Part shown: positions 15,253 through 23,577 of the stretch, in pieces
Layout of the letters: every line of letters begins with the position of its first letter
Position numbering within the stretch: the first letter of the stretch is position 1
Assembly (NCBI GenBank): GCA_028287115.1
Contig: JAQBQF010000055.1
Span: 1 to 33,379, forward strand
Reading direction: 5' to 3'
DNA: 33,379 bases
Source of the DNA: Myxococcales bacterium
GTDB taxonomy: Bacteria; Myxococcota_A; Polyangia; Haliangiales; Haliangiaceae
The notes under the pieces: generated by a model
What the model saw: the letters and a program-made list of their open reading frames with translations, nothing else
Told to the model about the DNA's origin: nothing
Database searches by the model: none
Made by a program: the position numbers and the translations under genes

Positions 15253-16400
15253 AGCGTGACCTCCTCGCGAACGGGCTTGGAATACGCCGTGCGTGCCGCC
15301 TTGGCAGCCTCGGCGAACTGCGGGTTGTCTTGGTCGGGGAGTCGGACGGAAAGCTCGACGTACTGATCGCCGGTGGTCGTCCCGCGCTTGATGCCCTTGC
15401 CGCGCAACCGCAGCTTTTGGCCGGTCTGCGATCGCGGCGGAATCTTCAGTTGCACGGAGCCGTCGGCGGTCGGGACGCTGAGGGTCGCGCCGACGTACGC
15501 CTCGTCGACGGTCACCGGTAGCGACAAGGTGAGGTCGAGACCCTCGCGACGAAAGTGGCGATGCGGCCGCACGTTGACCTCGATATAGAGGTCTCCCGGC
15601 GGTCCGCCCTGCGTTCCCGGTGCACCCACGCCGGGGACCCGTAAGCGATCGCCATTGTCGGCGCCCGGTGGGATCCGCACGGTGACCTTGCGCGTACCGG
15701 TGATGACGCCGCTGCCGTGACAGGTCGGGCACGGCTCCTTGCCGCTGCCGCCGCACCTCGGGCAGGCGGCGACGATCCGCATCGGTCCTTGCGCCGCGTT
15801 GACGCGACCGGTGCCACCACACTGCGTGCACTTGGCACCGAGCGTCCCTGCGCCTTTGCATGTAGTGCACGTCTGGCCGGTCGGCGCATCGACCGAGAGC
15901 TCGATGCCACGAATCGCCTGCGGCAGATCGAGATCGACACGCGCGACGATGTCCTCACCGGGACGCGGGCCGGTGCGCGCCGGCCTGCCGCCACCACTCA
16001 TGCCGCCGCCGAACAGATCGCCGAGATCGAAATCGAAATCGCCTTGGCCACCGGCGCCGCCGCCGGGGAACCCGCCTCCCGGAAACCCTGCGCCGCCGCC
16101 GCGAAATCCGCCGCCCGCGCGCTGCGCTTGTCGCGCTTGCTCTTGATACGCGCGCTCCTTGTCGGGATCGAAGCCGGTGCGCAATGCATCGTCACCAAAC
16201 TCGTCGTACGCCTTGCGCTTCTTGTCGTCAGATAGCACCTCGTACGCGTTGGTGACTTTCTTGAACTTCTCCGCTTGCTCCGGCTTTCCGGGATTGACGT
16301 CTGGATGATGCTTGCGCGCCAGCTTGCGATACGCCTTGCGGATCTCGTCGGCCGTCGCCGTCTTCTTGACGCCGAGGTCTTGATAGAGATCGCTGGCCAT
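15249..16400 (-). CDS. dnaJ: DnaJ-family co-chaperone with full zinc finger
   Basis: A 383-residue type A Hsp40 that delivers substrates to DnaK and stimulates its ATPase. The J domain is residues 4-70 with HPD at 32-34; a Gly/Phe-rich linker spans ~96-140 (with DLGDLFGGG); four CxxCxGxG repeats start at Cys178, Cys191, Cys213 and Cys224; C-terminal substrate domains follow ([31 protein letters not shown]). It is not next to dnaK or grpE here, so it may be a secondary DnaJ; pairing with a CbpM-like gene is usual for CbpA proteins, which lack the zinc finger. No heat-shock promoter or CIRCE element was seen upstream. Start ATG 16398-16400 precedes the canonical DLYQDLGV. Confidence 0.93.
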   Translation of the reverse strand: MASDLYQDLGVKKTATADEIRKAYRKLARKHHPDVNPGKPEQAEKFKKVTNAYEVLSDDKKRKAYDEFGDDALRTGFDPDKERAYQEQARQAQRAGGGFRGGGAGFPGGGFPGGGAGGQGDFDFDLGDLFGGGMSGGGRPARTGPRPGEDIVARVDLDLPQAIRGIELSVDAPTGQTCTTCKGAGTLGAKCTQCGGTGRVNAAQGPMRIVAACPRCGGSGKEPCPTCHGSGVITGTRKVTVRIPPGADNGDRLRVPGVGAPGTQGGPPGDLYIEVNVRPHRHFRREGLDLTLSLPVTVDEAYVGATLSVPTADGSVQLKIPPRSQTGQKLRLRGKGIKRGTTTGDQYVELSVRLPDQDNPQFAEAAKAARTAYSKPVREEVTL

Positions 16401-16719
16401 CTGCCGAGATTGTTACTGCGCCGTCGCCTCGCCGTCGAGGTGCGATGTCCGGATGCGCGGGAAGACGTCACTCACGCGGCAGGGCCATGCCTCGCCGTCG
16501 TACTCTTGGACGGCGCGTGACACCGATACGCGACGACTCGATCGCAACCAGCCGGCCGGCCGAGCCGATCGCGGCGCGACCGCGCGTCAGCCGTGATCGA
16601 CCGTCGGCGCGTCTGGATCGTCCGCGACCTTTCGCGCCGGCAGCCACGCTCGTCGTGATCACGCCGGGCGATCGTGGATCGCGTGCTCGGTGAGCTCGCG
16701 ATCGTGCTTCGACGGCTCG
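16401..16719. other. Intergenic stretch between dnaJ and the Gly/Ser-rich lipoprotein
   Basis: About 320 bases without a convincing gene. A frame from GTG 16519 to 16693 on the plus strand is almost pure Arg/Pro/Ala and a minus-strand frame at 16468-16662 is similar low-complexity, as expected from GC-rich non-coding DNA. A self-complementary GCCGGCCGGC lies near 16551. The dnaJ promoter must be here, but no -10/-35 pair stands out. No terminator with a T-run follows the lipoprotein gene. Confidence 0.45.
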
Positions 16720-17250
16720 TTACTGGTTCGGCGTCGAGCTGGACGAGCCGCTTCCGCTCGTATCCGAGCCCGACGTATCCGAGCCATAGCCGCTCGTACC
16801 CGAGCCCATCGTGCCCGAGCCACTCGTGTCCGAGCCACTCGTGTCCGAGCCCGTCGTGCCACTCGTGCTTGGCGTCGTGCCGCGCCGACGCGCCGAGCCG
16901 CTTCGCGCCGCGCGATCCGACGGCGTGCCGCTCGTGTCGCTGCCGGTCGCGCTGCCCGCCGCAGAGCCGGTAGCGCTGCCCATCGCGCTGGTTCCGCCCG
17001 CGCTTCCGGTCGTGCCGCCCGCGCTTCCGGTCGTGCCGCCCGCGCCGGCTGAACCGGACATGTCGGTCGACGTGCCGCTACTGCCTGTCGTCCCGGCGCC
17101 CGATGGACCGGTGCCGTATGCGCTGGAGCCGGATGCGCTCGAGCTGCCCTCGGCAGGCATCTGATTGGGGTTCGGGTTCTTGTTCTCGTCCTTACGGCAT
17201 GCGCCCGTCGCGACGAGGATTGCGAATAGCGCTGAGTATCTGAACTTCAT
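16720..17250 (-). CDS. Gly/Ser/Thr-rich low-complexity lipoprotein
   Basis: A 176-residue protein with a clear lipoprotein signal (MKFRYSALFAILVATGAC, Cys18) followed by RKDENKNPNPNQ and then an almost pure Gly/Ser/Thr/Ala/Asp tail. The tail has short degenerate repeats: GTTGSAG-type units around residues 70-85 and SDTSG-type units at about 110-170. There is no folded domain, so it is probably an extended surface or periplasmic linker; no function can be assigned. ATG 17250 is chosen because AGGAGGAA sits at 17254-17261 directly upstream. Homologues would be hard to find by similarity since the tail is compositional. Confidence 0.7.
   Translation of the reverse strand: MKFRYSALFAILVATGACRKDENKNPNPNQMPAEGSSSASGSSAYGTGPSGAGTTGSSGTSTDMSGSAGAGGTTGSAGGTTGSAGGTSAMGSATGSAAGSATGSDTSGTPSDRAARSGSARRRGTTPSTSGTTGSDTSGSDTSGSGTMGSGTSGYGSDTSGSDTSGSGSSSSTPNQ
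16755..16862. repeat. Degenerate ~15-bp repeats coding GSDTS units
   Basis: The plus strand repeats CCGAGCCACTCGTGT-like units (for example CCGAGCCACTCGTGT occurs twice back to back near 16815-16845, with diverged copies on both sides). They encode GSDTS/GSGTM/GYGSD units in the minus-strand lipoprotein. A separate pair of copies of CGTGCCGCCCGCGCTTCCGG lies near 17010-17045 and encodes GTTGSAG-like units. Confidence 0.65.
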
Positions 17251-17388
17251 GACTTCCTCCTGCCTGCGCATGGAGCAAGGGGCGTGCGCGTAGACGTCGT
17301 GGGTGCGCGGCACTCGTCAAAATCCGACGACGAATCGATCGAATGTAGCGTCAGCGCCCGCCGTCGCTCGTGAGCGAACGCCGGGTCG

Positions 17389-18963
17389 CTACGAGCTACA
17401 AGACAGCATCGAACATCCCGGCTTGTGGCGTGCCCAGTCGGGACGTTTCGCAGCGAAGTGCTCGCGTCCTGGCTGCTCGTCGTAGGGGCGACGTAGCACT
17501 GCGAGCAGCTCTGGCAGCGCATCGCGATCTCCGCGCTCGGTTGCCTCGATGACTTGTTGCACGACGTAGTTGCGCGGCACGTACAGCGGATTCACCGAGT
17601 CCATCTGCGACTTGCGCTCGCGCACATCGAGCCCGTGGATCCCGTCCCCGACCTCAGCCTCGGCGCGCTCGCGGTAGCGCCGCAACCATTCGTTGATGAC
17701 GCGGTGCTGCGCCGGCGTGATCGCATCCGGTGCGTAGTACGCATCGCGCAGTCCCTCGCTCGACGTCGCGGTCGCCAGGCGCCGAAACACGATCGGCATG
17801 TCGGTCTCGATCTCGACGAGCATCGCCGCAAGCTGCGTGAGGAGCGCGTCATCTTCGGCGATCGTCTCGCGCCGGCCGTGGAGACCGAGCTTGCGCAACA
17901 TGCCGTGCCGATACAAGGACGAGAGCTCCGCAGGAAATCGGTCGATCGTGCGCTGGAGCGGCTCGGGATCGTCGACGATTCGCGCGAGCGCGCGTCCGAG
18001 CTGCGCGACATTCCAGTGCGCGACCGAAGGTTGATTGCCAAATCGGTAACGCCGTCCGGACGCATCGGTGATGTTCGGCGTCCAATCGAGATCGAACGAT
18101 TCGATCCAACCGTACGGCCCGTAATCGATCGTGAGGCCGAGGATCGACATGTTGTCGGTATTCATCACGCCGTGTACGAACCCGACGCGCATCCACTCCG
18201 CTGCCATCCATGCGGTGCGCTGCGCGACCTCTTCGAAGAAGCCGGCGACATCGAGCCGGTCGCCATCGACGTACTGCGGGTAGAAGCGCTCGAGCGTGAA
18301 CCTCACGAGCTTGCGCAGGGTGTCGTGATCGTCGCGCGACGCATGAATCTCGTAGCTACCGAACCGCAGGAACGAGGGCGCGACGCGACACACGACCGCA
18401 CCAGGCTCCTGAGCGGGATGGCCGTCGTACAACAGATCGCGCTCGACCGATTCGCCCGTGAGCACGAGCGACAACGCACGTGTCGTCGGTACGCCGAGAT
18501 GGAACATCGCTTCGCTGCACACGAGCTCGCGCAGCGACGATCGCAACACCGCGCGGCCATCTGCACGTCGCGAATACGGCGTCGGGCCCGCACCCTTGAG
18601 CTGGATCTCCCAGGTCTCGCCTGCCGCGTTGGCAACTTCGGCAAGCGTGATCGCGCGACCATCCCCGAGCTGTCCAGCCCACGTGCCGAACTGGTGACCG
18701 CCATAACAAGCGGCGTACGGCGCCATGCCGGGCATCACGCGATTGCCGGCGAGCACTTCGACGAGCTCGGGTGACGGTGTCGCCTCGAGATCCAACAGCT
18801 GTGCGACCTCCGGGATCCATGCGAGGAGCTCGGGTTTCGGCACGGCCGTCGGCTCGACCCGCGAGTAGCAGGCGCGCATCACCTGGCGCGTGCGGTTCTC
18901 GGTGCTCGGATCCCCAGGCAGCTCCGAGACAAAGCGATTCGTGAAATGCAGTTGCGAGGACAC
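17389..18963 (-). CDS. selO: Protein adenylyltransferase SelO (YdiU/UPF0061)
   Basis: A 524-residue pseudokinase-fold enzyme that transfers AMP from ATP to Ser/Thr/Tyr of target proteins, linked to redox stress responses in E. coli. Recognisable family motifs are YAACYGGHQFGTWAGQLGDGRA (nucleotide-binding loop region), EIQLKGAGPTPYSRRADGRAVLRSSLRE, VHGVMNTDNMSILGLTIDYGPYGW (catalytic Asn/Asp block) and NPLYVPRNY. The C-terminus ends CSMLSCSS; SelO proteins commonly end in a similar Cys motif, where vertebrates have Sec. The start is GTG 18961-18963, followed by LHFTNRFVSELPGD, the usual N-terminus. It is divergent from a small zinc-ribbon gene 82 bases away. Confidence 0.95.
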   Translation of the reverse strand: MSSQLHFTNRFVSELPGDPSTENRTRQVMRACYSRVEPTAVPKPELLAWIPEVAQLLDLEATPSPELVEVLAGNRVMPGMAPYAACYGGHQFGTWAGQLGDGRAITLAEVANAAGETWEIQLKGAGPTPYSRRADGRAVLRSSLRELVCSEAMFHLGVPTTRALSLVLTGESVERDLLYDGHPAQEPGAVVCRVAPSFLRFGSYEIHASRDDHDTLRKLVRFTLERFYPQYVDGDRLDVAGFFEEVAQRTAWMAAEWMRVGFVHGVMNTDNMSILGLTIDYGPYGWIESFDLDWTPNITDASGRRYRFGNQPSVAHWNVAQLGRALARIVDDPEPLQRTIDRFPAELSSLYRHGMLRKLGLHGRRETIAEDDALLTQLAAMLVEIETDMPIVFRRLATATSSEGLRDAYYAPDAITPAQHRVINEWLRRYRERAEAEVGDGIHGLDVRERKSQMDSVNPLYVPRNYVVQQVIEATERGDRDALPELLAVLRRPYDEQPGREHFAAKRPDWARHKPGCSMLSCSS

Positions 18964-19045
18964 GCTTGGGGTCAGGCTAGCACTCGTACGAGCTACCCGA
19001 TCGTGCAGGAGCCGACGACGCCGCTGATTGTTACGCTATTTCGAA

Positions 19046-19351
19046 ATGACCGAGAAGCGATTGGCGAGCGAGCAACGCGCAGACGCCGCGGAACGTCTCG
19101 AGCGCGAACGCGAGCGCCTCGCGGCACTTCTACCCGGCGGCACGATCGATCGGCCGATCGAGGTCGCGTCGTCGTCCGTGATCGAAGGGCGGGCGCAGGA
19201 CTCGATCCCGTGCCCACATTGTGGAGGGCAGTATCGTGTCGTCGAGCACACCCGGCCGATTCCGAGCCGGCGTCGCGTCGATGTGCAATGCCGCCACTGC
19301 AGCACGCCGCGCACGCTGTGGTTCCGGATCGTCCCCGACGACGTCAACTGA
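19046..19351 (+). CDS. Small coiled-coil/zinc-ribbon protein
   Basis: A 101-residue protein of unknown function. Residues ~1-32 are a charged helix rich in Glu and Arg (EKRLASEQRADAAERLERER), likely a coiled coil. The C-terminal half carries two Cys pairs, CPHC and CRHC, spaced about 24 residues apart, a zinc-ribbon arrangement that could bind nucleic acid or a protein partner. ATG 19046 is preferred over TTG 19028; neither has a strong ribosome site. It is divergent from selO, and its last 8 bases overlap the 3' end of the converging methyltransferase. Confidence 0.65.
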   Translation: MTEKRLASEQRADAAERLERERERLAALLPGGTIDRPIEVASSSVIEGRAQDSIPCPHCGGQYRVVEHTRPIPSRRRVDVQCRHCSTPRTLWFRIVPDDVN

Positions 19352-20159
19352 AGCCGAAGCGCCGGCGGACTTGCTGCATCTCCTCGGTGAGACGGCCGTC
19401 TTCGTGACGAATCGCGAGCGGCGGCTCGATACGGAGCTCGCTCGCGGATCGCCGGCACGCGAACAGCGTAAACAGCGGGCGCAGGCTGACCCGTGGGATC
19501 ACATCGCGATAGGACGAGGTCGCGAGCCCTGCGGCGGCGACCGCGGTGAGTGCGCGATCACGTTGGGGCGTCGGGAAGCAGAATACGAACACGCCTTCGC
19601 CGGTGAGGTGTCGCTCGGCCGCGCGCGCGTAGTCGGAGACATCGCCGCGGAGCTCGAACCGCGCGTGCGCTTTCTGCGAATCATCCGGGAGGATGCCCGT
19701 GCCGAGCGGGAAGTACGGCGGGCTACCCGTGACGAGTGGGAATCGGCGGTCCGCCGCGAACTCGCGCAGGTCGCCGAGATGCGCCTCGACGCGGTCGCCG
19801 AGGTGATTGCCCGCGATGTTCGCCAGCAGGAGCCGATGACTGACCGCTTGCGCTTCGACGCACACGAGTCTCGCGGCGGCGGTGAGCTGCGACAGGACTA
19901 GGAGGCCGACGCCGCCGATCCCGGTCCCGAGATCGAGCACCTGCGTGGCGGCCGGCGCCTCGCGCAGCGCATAGTCGGCCGTGAGCACGTCGTCGGCCGA
20001 GTGGCGATTCCCCGCGGCGCGTTGCGCGATCGACCACGTGCCGGTGAGCGCGTCGATCGTGACGGACTCGTGAAGCTCGGCTTCGAGCTCGTTGCGGATG
20101 GCGTCCCACACGGGATGCGGAAGTCTACCCGGTTCGCTATGGTCGCGCGCATGAATCAC
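19344..20159 (-). CDS. TrmN6-like tRNA1(Val) adenine-N6 methyltransferase
   Basis: A class I N6-adenine methyltransferase of 271 residues. The SAM motif is VLDLGTGIGG (74-83). The catalytic NPPY motif appears as GSPPYF (145-150), a Ser-for-Asn change also seen in some N6 methyltransferases. The region before motif I (GTWSIAQRAAGNRHSADDVLTADYAL) fits the TrmN6/YfiC family, which modifies A37 of tRNA1(Val) in E. coli. Exact substrate is inferred. GTG 20157-20159 would overlap the divergent slyX start by 9 bases; a GTG at 20109-20111 is an alternative start that avoids this and loses only 16 poorly conserved residues. Confidence 0.82.
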   Translation of the reverse strand: MIHARDHSEPGRLPHPVWDAIRNELEAELHESVTIDALTGTWSIAQRAAGNRHSADDVLTADYALREAPAATQVLDLGTGIGGVGLLVLSQLTAAARLVCVEAQAVSHRLLLANIAGNHLGDRVEAHLGDLREFAADRRFPLVTGSPPYFPLGTGILPDDSQKAHARFELRGDVSDYARAAERHLTGEGVFVFCFPTPQRDRALTAVAAAGLATSSYRDVIPRVSLRPLFTLFACRRSASELRIEPPLAIRHEDGRLTEEMQQVRRRFGFS

Positions 20160-20372
20160 ACCGAGCCGGAGCGCGAGACCGCCGACGAGCGATTCATGGA
20201 TCTGGAGGTCAAGCTCGCGTTTCAGGACCGCCTGATCCGCGATCTCGATGCGCTCGTCCGGACGTTCGGGACGCGGCTCGACACCGTCGAGCGCGAGCTA
20301 CGCGAGCTCAAGCAGGCGATGCCCGCGCCGCTGCCGATGGGTCCCCAGAACGAACCACCTCCGCATTATTAG
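20151..20372 (+). CDS. slyX: SlyX family protein
   Basis: A 73-residue protein with a single coiled coil: MDLEVKLAFQDRLIRDLDALV and later LDTVERELRELKQ, ending in the family hallmark PPHY. SlyX proteins are small coiled-coil proteins often next to slyD; their function is unknown. Start ATG 20151 is taken because the conserved part begins soon after; ATG 20139 would add four residues. The start overlaps that of the divergent tRNA methyltransferase, so one of the two starts is probably further in. Confidence 0.88.
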   Translation: MNHTEPERETADERFMDLEVKLAFQDRLIRDLDALVRTFGTRLDTVERELRELKQAMPAPLPMGPQNEPPPHY

Positions 20373-20488
20373 ACCGCGGGAATTCCCGCGGCGTGCGATC
20401 TCGCCTCGCCGGAGTAACGGTCCAAGCGTTGCAGCGCGTTCCTGTGGTGACGGTCACGGGCGCACACAAAAATCTGCCAGACGAGCCT

Positions 20489-20839
20489 ATGGTGCTGGTG
20501 GTCGACGACGACGTCGACATCCAAACGCTGCTGTCTGGGCTGTTGACGAAGGCTGGCTATCGCGTGGAGGTGGCAAATTCGGGCGCAGAGGCCATCTTGC
20601 TGCTCGAACAGATCGAGCCCTCGGTGATGCTGGTCGATCTTCTGATGCCCGGTATCGTCGGGCAGGAGCTCCTCGAATATCTGCGGGCGTCTCCGCACCT
20701 TGCAAATGTGCCCGTGGCAATCGTGTCAGGCTCGCCCGAGCTCGCGCCCGATGGCTATCGGCTGTTCCGCAAACCTGTGAGCTTCCGTTCGCTTCTGGAG
20801 TTCGTCAAAGAGAGCTGCGCGCCGCCGGTTCGCGAGTAG
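20489..20839 (+). CDS. Single-domain response regulator
   Basis: A 116-residue CheY-like receiver with no output domain. The acidic pocket is DDD (residues 6-8), the phospho-acceptor is Asp50 in VDLLMPG, the switch Ser is in AIVSGS and the conserved Lys is Lys95 in FRKP. Such proteins work by protein-protein contact or phosphotransfer; no kinase is adjacent. The frame is open upstream to GTG 20393, but ATG 20489 starts exactly at the first strand (MVLVVDDD); neither has a strong ribosome site. Its 3' end overlaps the converging methyltransferase by 35 bases. Confidence 0.85.
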   Translation: MVLVVDDDVDIQTLLSGLLTKAGYRVEVANSGAEAILLLEQIEPSVMLVDLLMPGIVGQELLEYLRASPHLANVPVAIVSGSPELAPDGYRLFRKPVSFRSLLEFVKESCAPPVRE

Positions 20840-21776
20840 CGCCCAGTCTGGCGGCGAGGCGCAGCCCACAGCCACCGGTCGCGGCGACCAGCGCATCGTA
20901 CTCGGCGAGCACGCTCGGATCCTTCGATCGTCGCTTCATCGCGCGCAGCAGCGTGTTCTTCTTCGTGTGTTCCGACGAGATGAACTCCATCGCGGTCACG
21001 TCATAGCCTTCAGCGCGCATCAAGACGGTCCGCAGCGCATCCGTGACGTGGACCGCACTCTCTCGCCGCAGGTGCGGTGACCGCCAGACCGGCGCGAACG
21101 CTCCTTCCTCACCCCGGTCGGCGACCGCCGCCCAGCCGCGCGCCAGCTCGGCATGACAGCACGGTGCGACCGCGATGAGCTCGGCTTCGAGCATCACCCC
21201 GAGCGTGATCGCGTCGCACGTCGCCGTGTCACAAGCGTGTAGTGCGAACACGCCATGAACGGGCCCGCCACCGGCAAAGTTCTCGCGCCACGCGGCTCCT
21301 GGATCGAGCGTGTCGAGCGTCGTCGCAGCGAACCGCACGACGTCGTCGAGCTCGGCGAGCTCGGTGCGGCGCCGGCATTCCTCGATCACATCCGGGTTGC
21401 GATCAACTCCGAGCACCTCGATCCGATGGTGCCAGCGCTCGCGCGCGCACCAGGCGATCAGCAACGTCAGATACGAACGGCCGCATCCGGCGTCGATCAG
21501 ACGAATCACCGGATGACGTGCGCGCAGATCCGCGATCGCCGGAGCGAGCACGCCGACCATGTGGTTGATCTGGAGATATTTGCGGACTTGGGTCGGTGGC
21601 ATCGACGCATCGCGATGCAACAGTCCCAGTGCGCGTAGCAGGACCGAGGCTTCACCCGGCAGGAGCTGGAGGTCCTTGTCGCCGGTCACCTCGCGGGTCC
21701 GCGCGTCGGTCCAGTAGTCGCGGGCCTTCGCCGCGAATTGTTTCGCCCATTCGGCGCGGGTCGACCGGGGCTCCAT
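20805..21776 (-). CDS. SAM-dependent methyltransferase, Methyltransf_32-like
   Basis: The 323-residue product has the pattern of the family that includes RRNAD1/METTL25-like proteins: KYLQINHM before motif I, DAGCGRSYL (95-103), VLGVDRNPDVIEEC, FALHACDTATCDAI and AVAPCCHAEL. The target is unknown; members of this group are poorly characterised. ATG 21774-21776 (MEPRSTRAEW) is preferred to the upstream GTG/CTG-rich extension. The last 35 bases lie inside the 3' end of the response regulator on the other strand. Confidence 0.78.
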   Translation of the reverse strand: MEPRSTRAEWAKQFAAKARDYWTDARTREVTGDKDLQLLPGEASVLLRALGLLHRDASMPPTQVRKYLQINHMVGVLAPAIADLRARHPVIRLIDAGCGRSYLTLLIAWCARERWHHRIEVLGVDRNPDVIEECRRRTELAELDDVVRFAATTLDTLDPGAAWRENFAGGGPVHGVFALHACDTATCDAITLGVMLEAELIAVAPCCHAELARGWAAVADRGEEGAFAPVWRSPHLRRESAVHVTDALRTVLMRAEGYDVTAMEFISSEHTKKNTLLRAMKRRSKDPSVLAEYDALVAATGGCGLRLAARLGATREPAARSSL

Positions 21777-21834
21777 CGAACACAACACTAGCACCGGCAG
21801 CGCCGATGCCGGCGAAAGGCTATCCTCGGCAACG

Positions 21835-23577
21835 GTGACGGAAGGCGCTCGACAGGACGACGCGGCGGTCGCCGATGATCATCCTACGATCGCCGAGCCC
21901 GCGGCAGCTGCTTCGGTGCGCGCCTCGACGTCGAGCATTCCCCCCGCGACCGCGAGCCACTCGCTGGCTGCTCGCTCGGGGACCACCGCAGGGACCGGAA
22001 CGCGGAGCATCGTGACCACGATCGGCTCTCCGCTCGAGGCGCTCGAACGCGACGAGATTCTCCGAACGCGGTGGTTCTGCCTGGTCGCGCTCGGACTCGC
22101 GGTCTCCGGCGGCTCGGCGATTCCGCTGGTGCCGGGGGATCCGACCGCGACGCGCATGCTGATCGGCTCCTGCCTGCTCACCGCGGTGGGCGTGGCATTT
22201 CTGTATCCGCGCACAGCGGACTCCGTGCAGTTCCGCCGCAAGTGGACGGCCCTGGGATTTTTCCTACCCGCCGTCTCCGTGACGCTCGCGATTCCGTTTT
22301 TCGGCGCGTTTTCCCCCGCGCCGGTGTTGTTGATCCTCGGCGTCTACTTCACCGGGCTCGGATCGAGTAGGCGGCTGGCCGCCGTCGTCTACGCGACGTG
22401 CGCGATCGGCCAGGCGCTCACCGGGATCTTCGTCATCCTGGGGATCACGCGCGACACCGGACTCGTGCAAGTCGGCGCGATCGGCCTGCGCGCACAGTGG
22501 CTGATCCAGGGACTGATCCAGATCGTGATGCTCGCGACGTTCATCACCGCGCGGATGTCGCGCCGGAGCGCGCTGCTCGCGGTCGGTGAGCTCGAGCGTG
22601 CGGTCCGCTACGCCGCCCATCGCGAAGCGCTGCTCCTCGAAGCGCGCGAGGAGCTCGAACGTGCGCTGCGCGCAGGCCGCGGGAGGTTCACCGATCAAGC
22701 GATCGGCGGCTATGATCTTGGTGAAGTGATCGGCCGCGGCGCGATGGGCGAGGTCTACGCTGCCACCGATGCGAAGGGCAATTCCGTCGCGATCAAGCTG
22801 TTGTCACAGGCCTCGCTCGGCAACATCCAGCACGTGCAACGGTTCTTCCGCGAGCTCAAGACCGCCGCCGGAATCCATTCACCGAATGTCGTGCACGTGA
22901 TCGAGATCGGCGAGCACCCCGTGCCCTATCTCGTGATGGAGCGGCTCGACGGCAAGAGCCTCTCGGAGATCCTCCGCGGCAAGCGCGCGCTCGGGCTCGA
23001 TAAGGTCGTCGATCTCGTGCGGCAAGTCGGCGCCGGCATCAACGCCGCGGCAGAGACCGGCGTCATCCATCGCGATCTCAAGCCACAGAACCTGTTTCTC
23101 CATCACGGCACTTGGAAGATCCTCGATTTCGGCGTCTCGCGGCTCGCCGAGCACGGGGACACGCTGACCTCGGGCCAAGTCGTCGGCACGCCTTCGTACA
23201 TGGCGCCGGAACAAGCGCGCGGCGCGCCGGTCGATCACCGCACCGACCTCTACGCACTCGCGGCGGTCGCATATCGCGCGCTCACCGGACATCCACCGTT
23301 CGCCGCCGGCGAGATCGCCGAGACGCTGTACCGCGTCGTTCACACGGCACCGCGCCGCCCATCCGAGCTCGCGAAGCTAGACGATGACGTCGATCTCGTG
23401 CTCGCGATCGGCCTCGCCAAGGTCGCCGAGCTTCGGTTCGCGACCGCATTCGAGCTGAGCGACGCACTCGCGCGCGCCGCGGACGGCTCGCTGTCGCAGG
23501 CGATCCGCGAACGCGGCCGTGCCCTCGATGCCGGCGGTGCCTGGGCGCCGCGCCGAGCACCGCGACCTGCAACTTAA
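21835..23577 (+). CDS. Ser/Thr protein kinase with N-terminal integral-membrane domain
   Basis: A 580-residue protein. Residues 1-65 are a disordered Ala/Ser/Thr-rich cytosolic-type stretch; ~79-240 contain about six hydrophobic segments; 250-280 form a charged coiled coil; 293-545 are a complete Hanks-type kinase. Catalytic features: glycine loop GRGAMGEVY (300-308), Lys321 in VAIKLL, HRDLKPQN (412-419), DFG (431-433) and APE (457-459). All residues required for activity are there. Unlike typical PknB-type kinases, the membrane part comes first and there is no extracellular sensor such as PASTA, so it may sense a membrane state. The GTG start 21835 has no good ribosome site. Stop codons overlap with the converging esterase gene in TTAA. 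Confidence 0.9.
   Translation: MTEGARQDDAAVADDHPTIAEPAAAASVRASTSSIPPATASHSLAARSGTTAGTGTRSIVTTIGSPLEALERDEILRTRWFCLVALGLAVSGGSAIPLVPGDPTATRMLIGSCLLTAVGVAFLYPRTADSVQFRRKWTALGFFLPAVSVTLAIPFFGAFSPAPVLLILGVYFTGLGSSRRLAAVVYATCAIGQALTGIFVILGITRDTGLVQVGAIGLRAQWLIQGLIQIVMLATFITARMSRRSALLAVGELERAVRYAAHREALLLEAREELERALRAGRGRFTDQAIGGYDLGEVIGRGAMGEVYAATDAKGNSVAIKLLSQASLGNIQHVQRFFRELKTAAGIHSPNVVHVIEIGEHPVPYLVMERLDGKSLSEILRGKRALGLDKVVDLVRQVGAGINAAAETGVIHRDLKPQNLFLHHGTWKILDFGVSRLAEHGDTLTSGQVVGTPSYMAPEQARGAPVDHRTDLYALAAVAYRALTGHPPFAAGEIAETLYRVVHTAPRRPSELAKLDDDVDLVLAIGLAKVAELRFATAFELSDALARAADGSLSQAIRERGRALDAGGAWAPRRAPRPAT

Noticed and set aside
16720..17250. Possible frameshift around the RAARSGSARRRG stretch in the Gly/Ser lipoprotein
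   Set aside because: The other two frames give no better Gly/Ser repeat there, so it is more likely repeat divergence than a shifted frame.
17554..18774. A 406-codon plus-strand frame opposite selO
   Set aside because: Shadow of selO, which has full family motifs and the CSS-type C-terminus.
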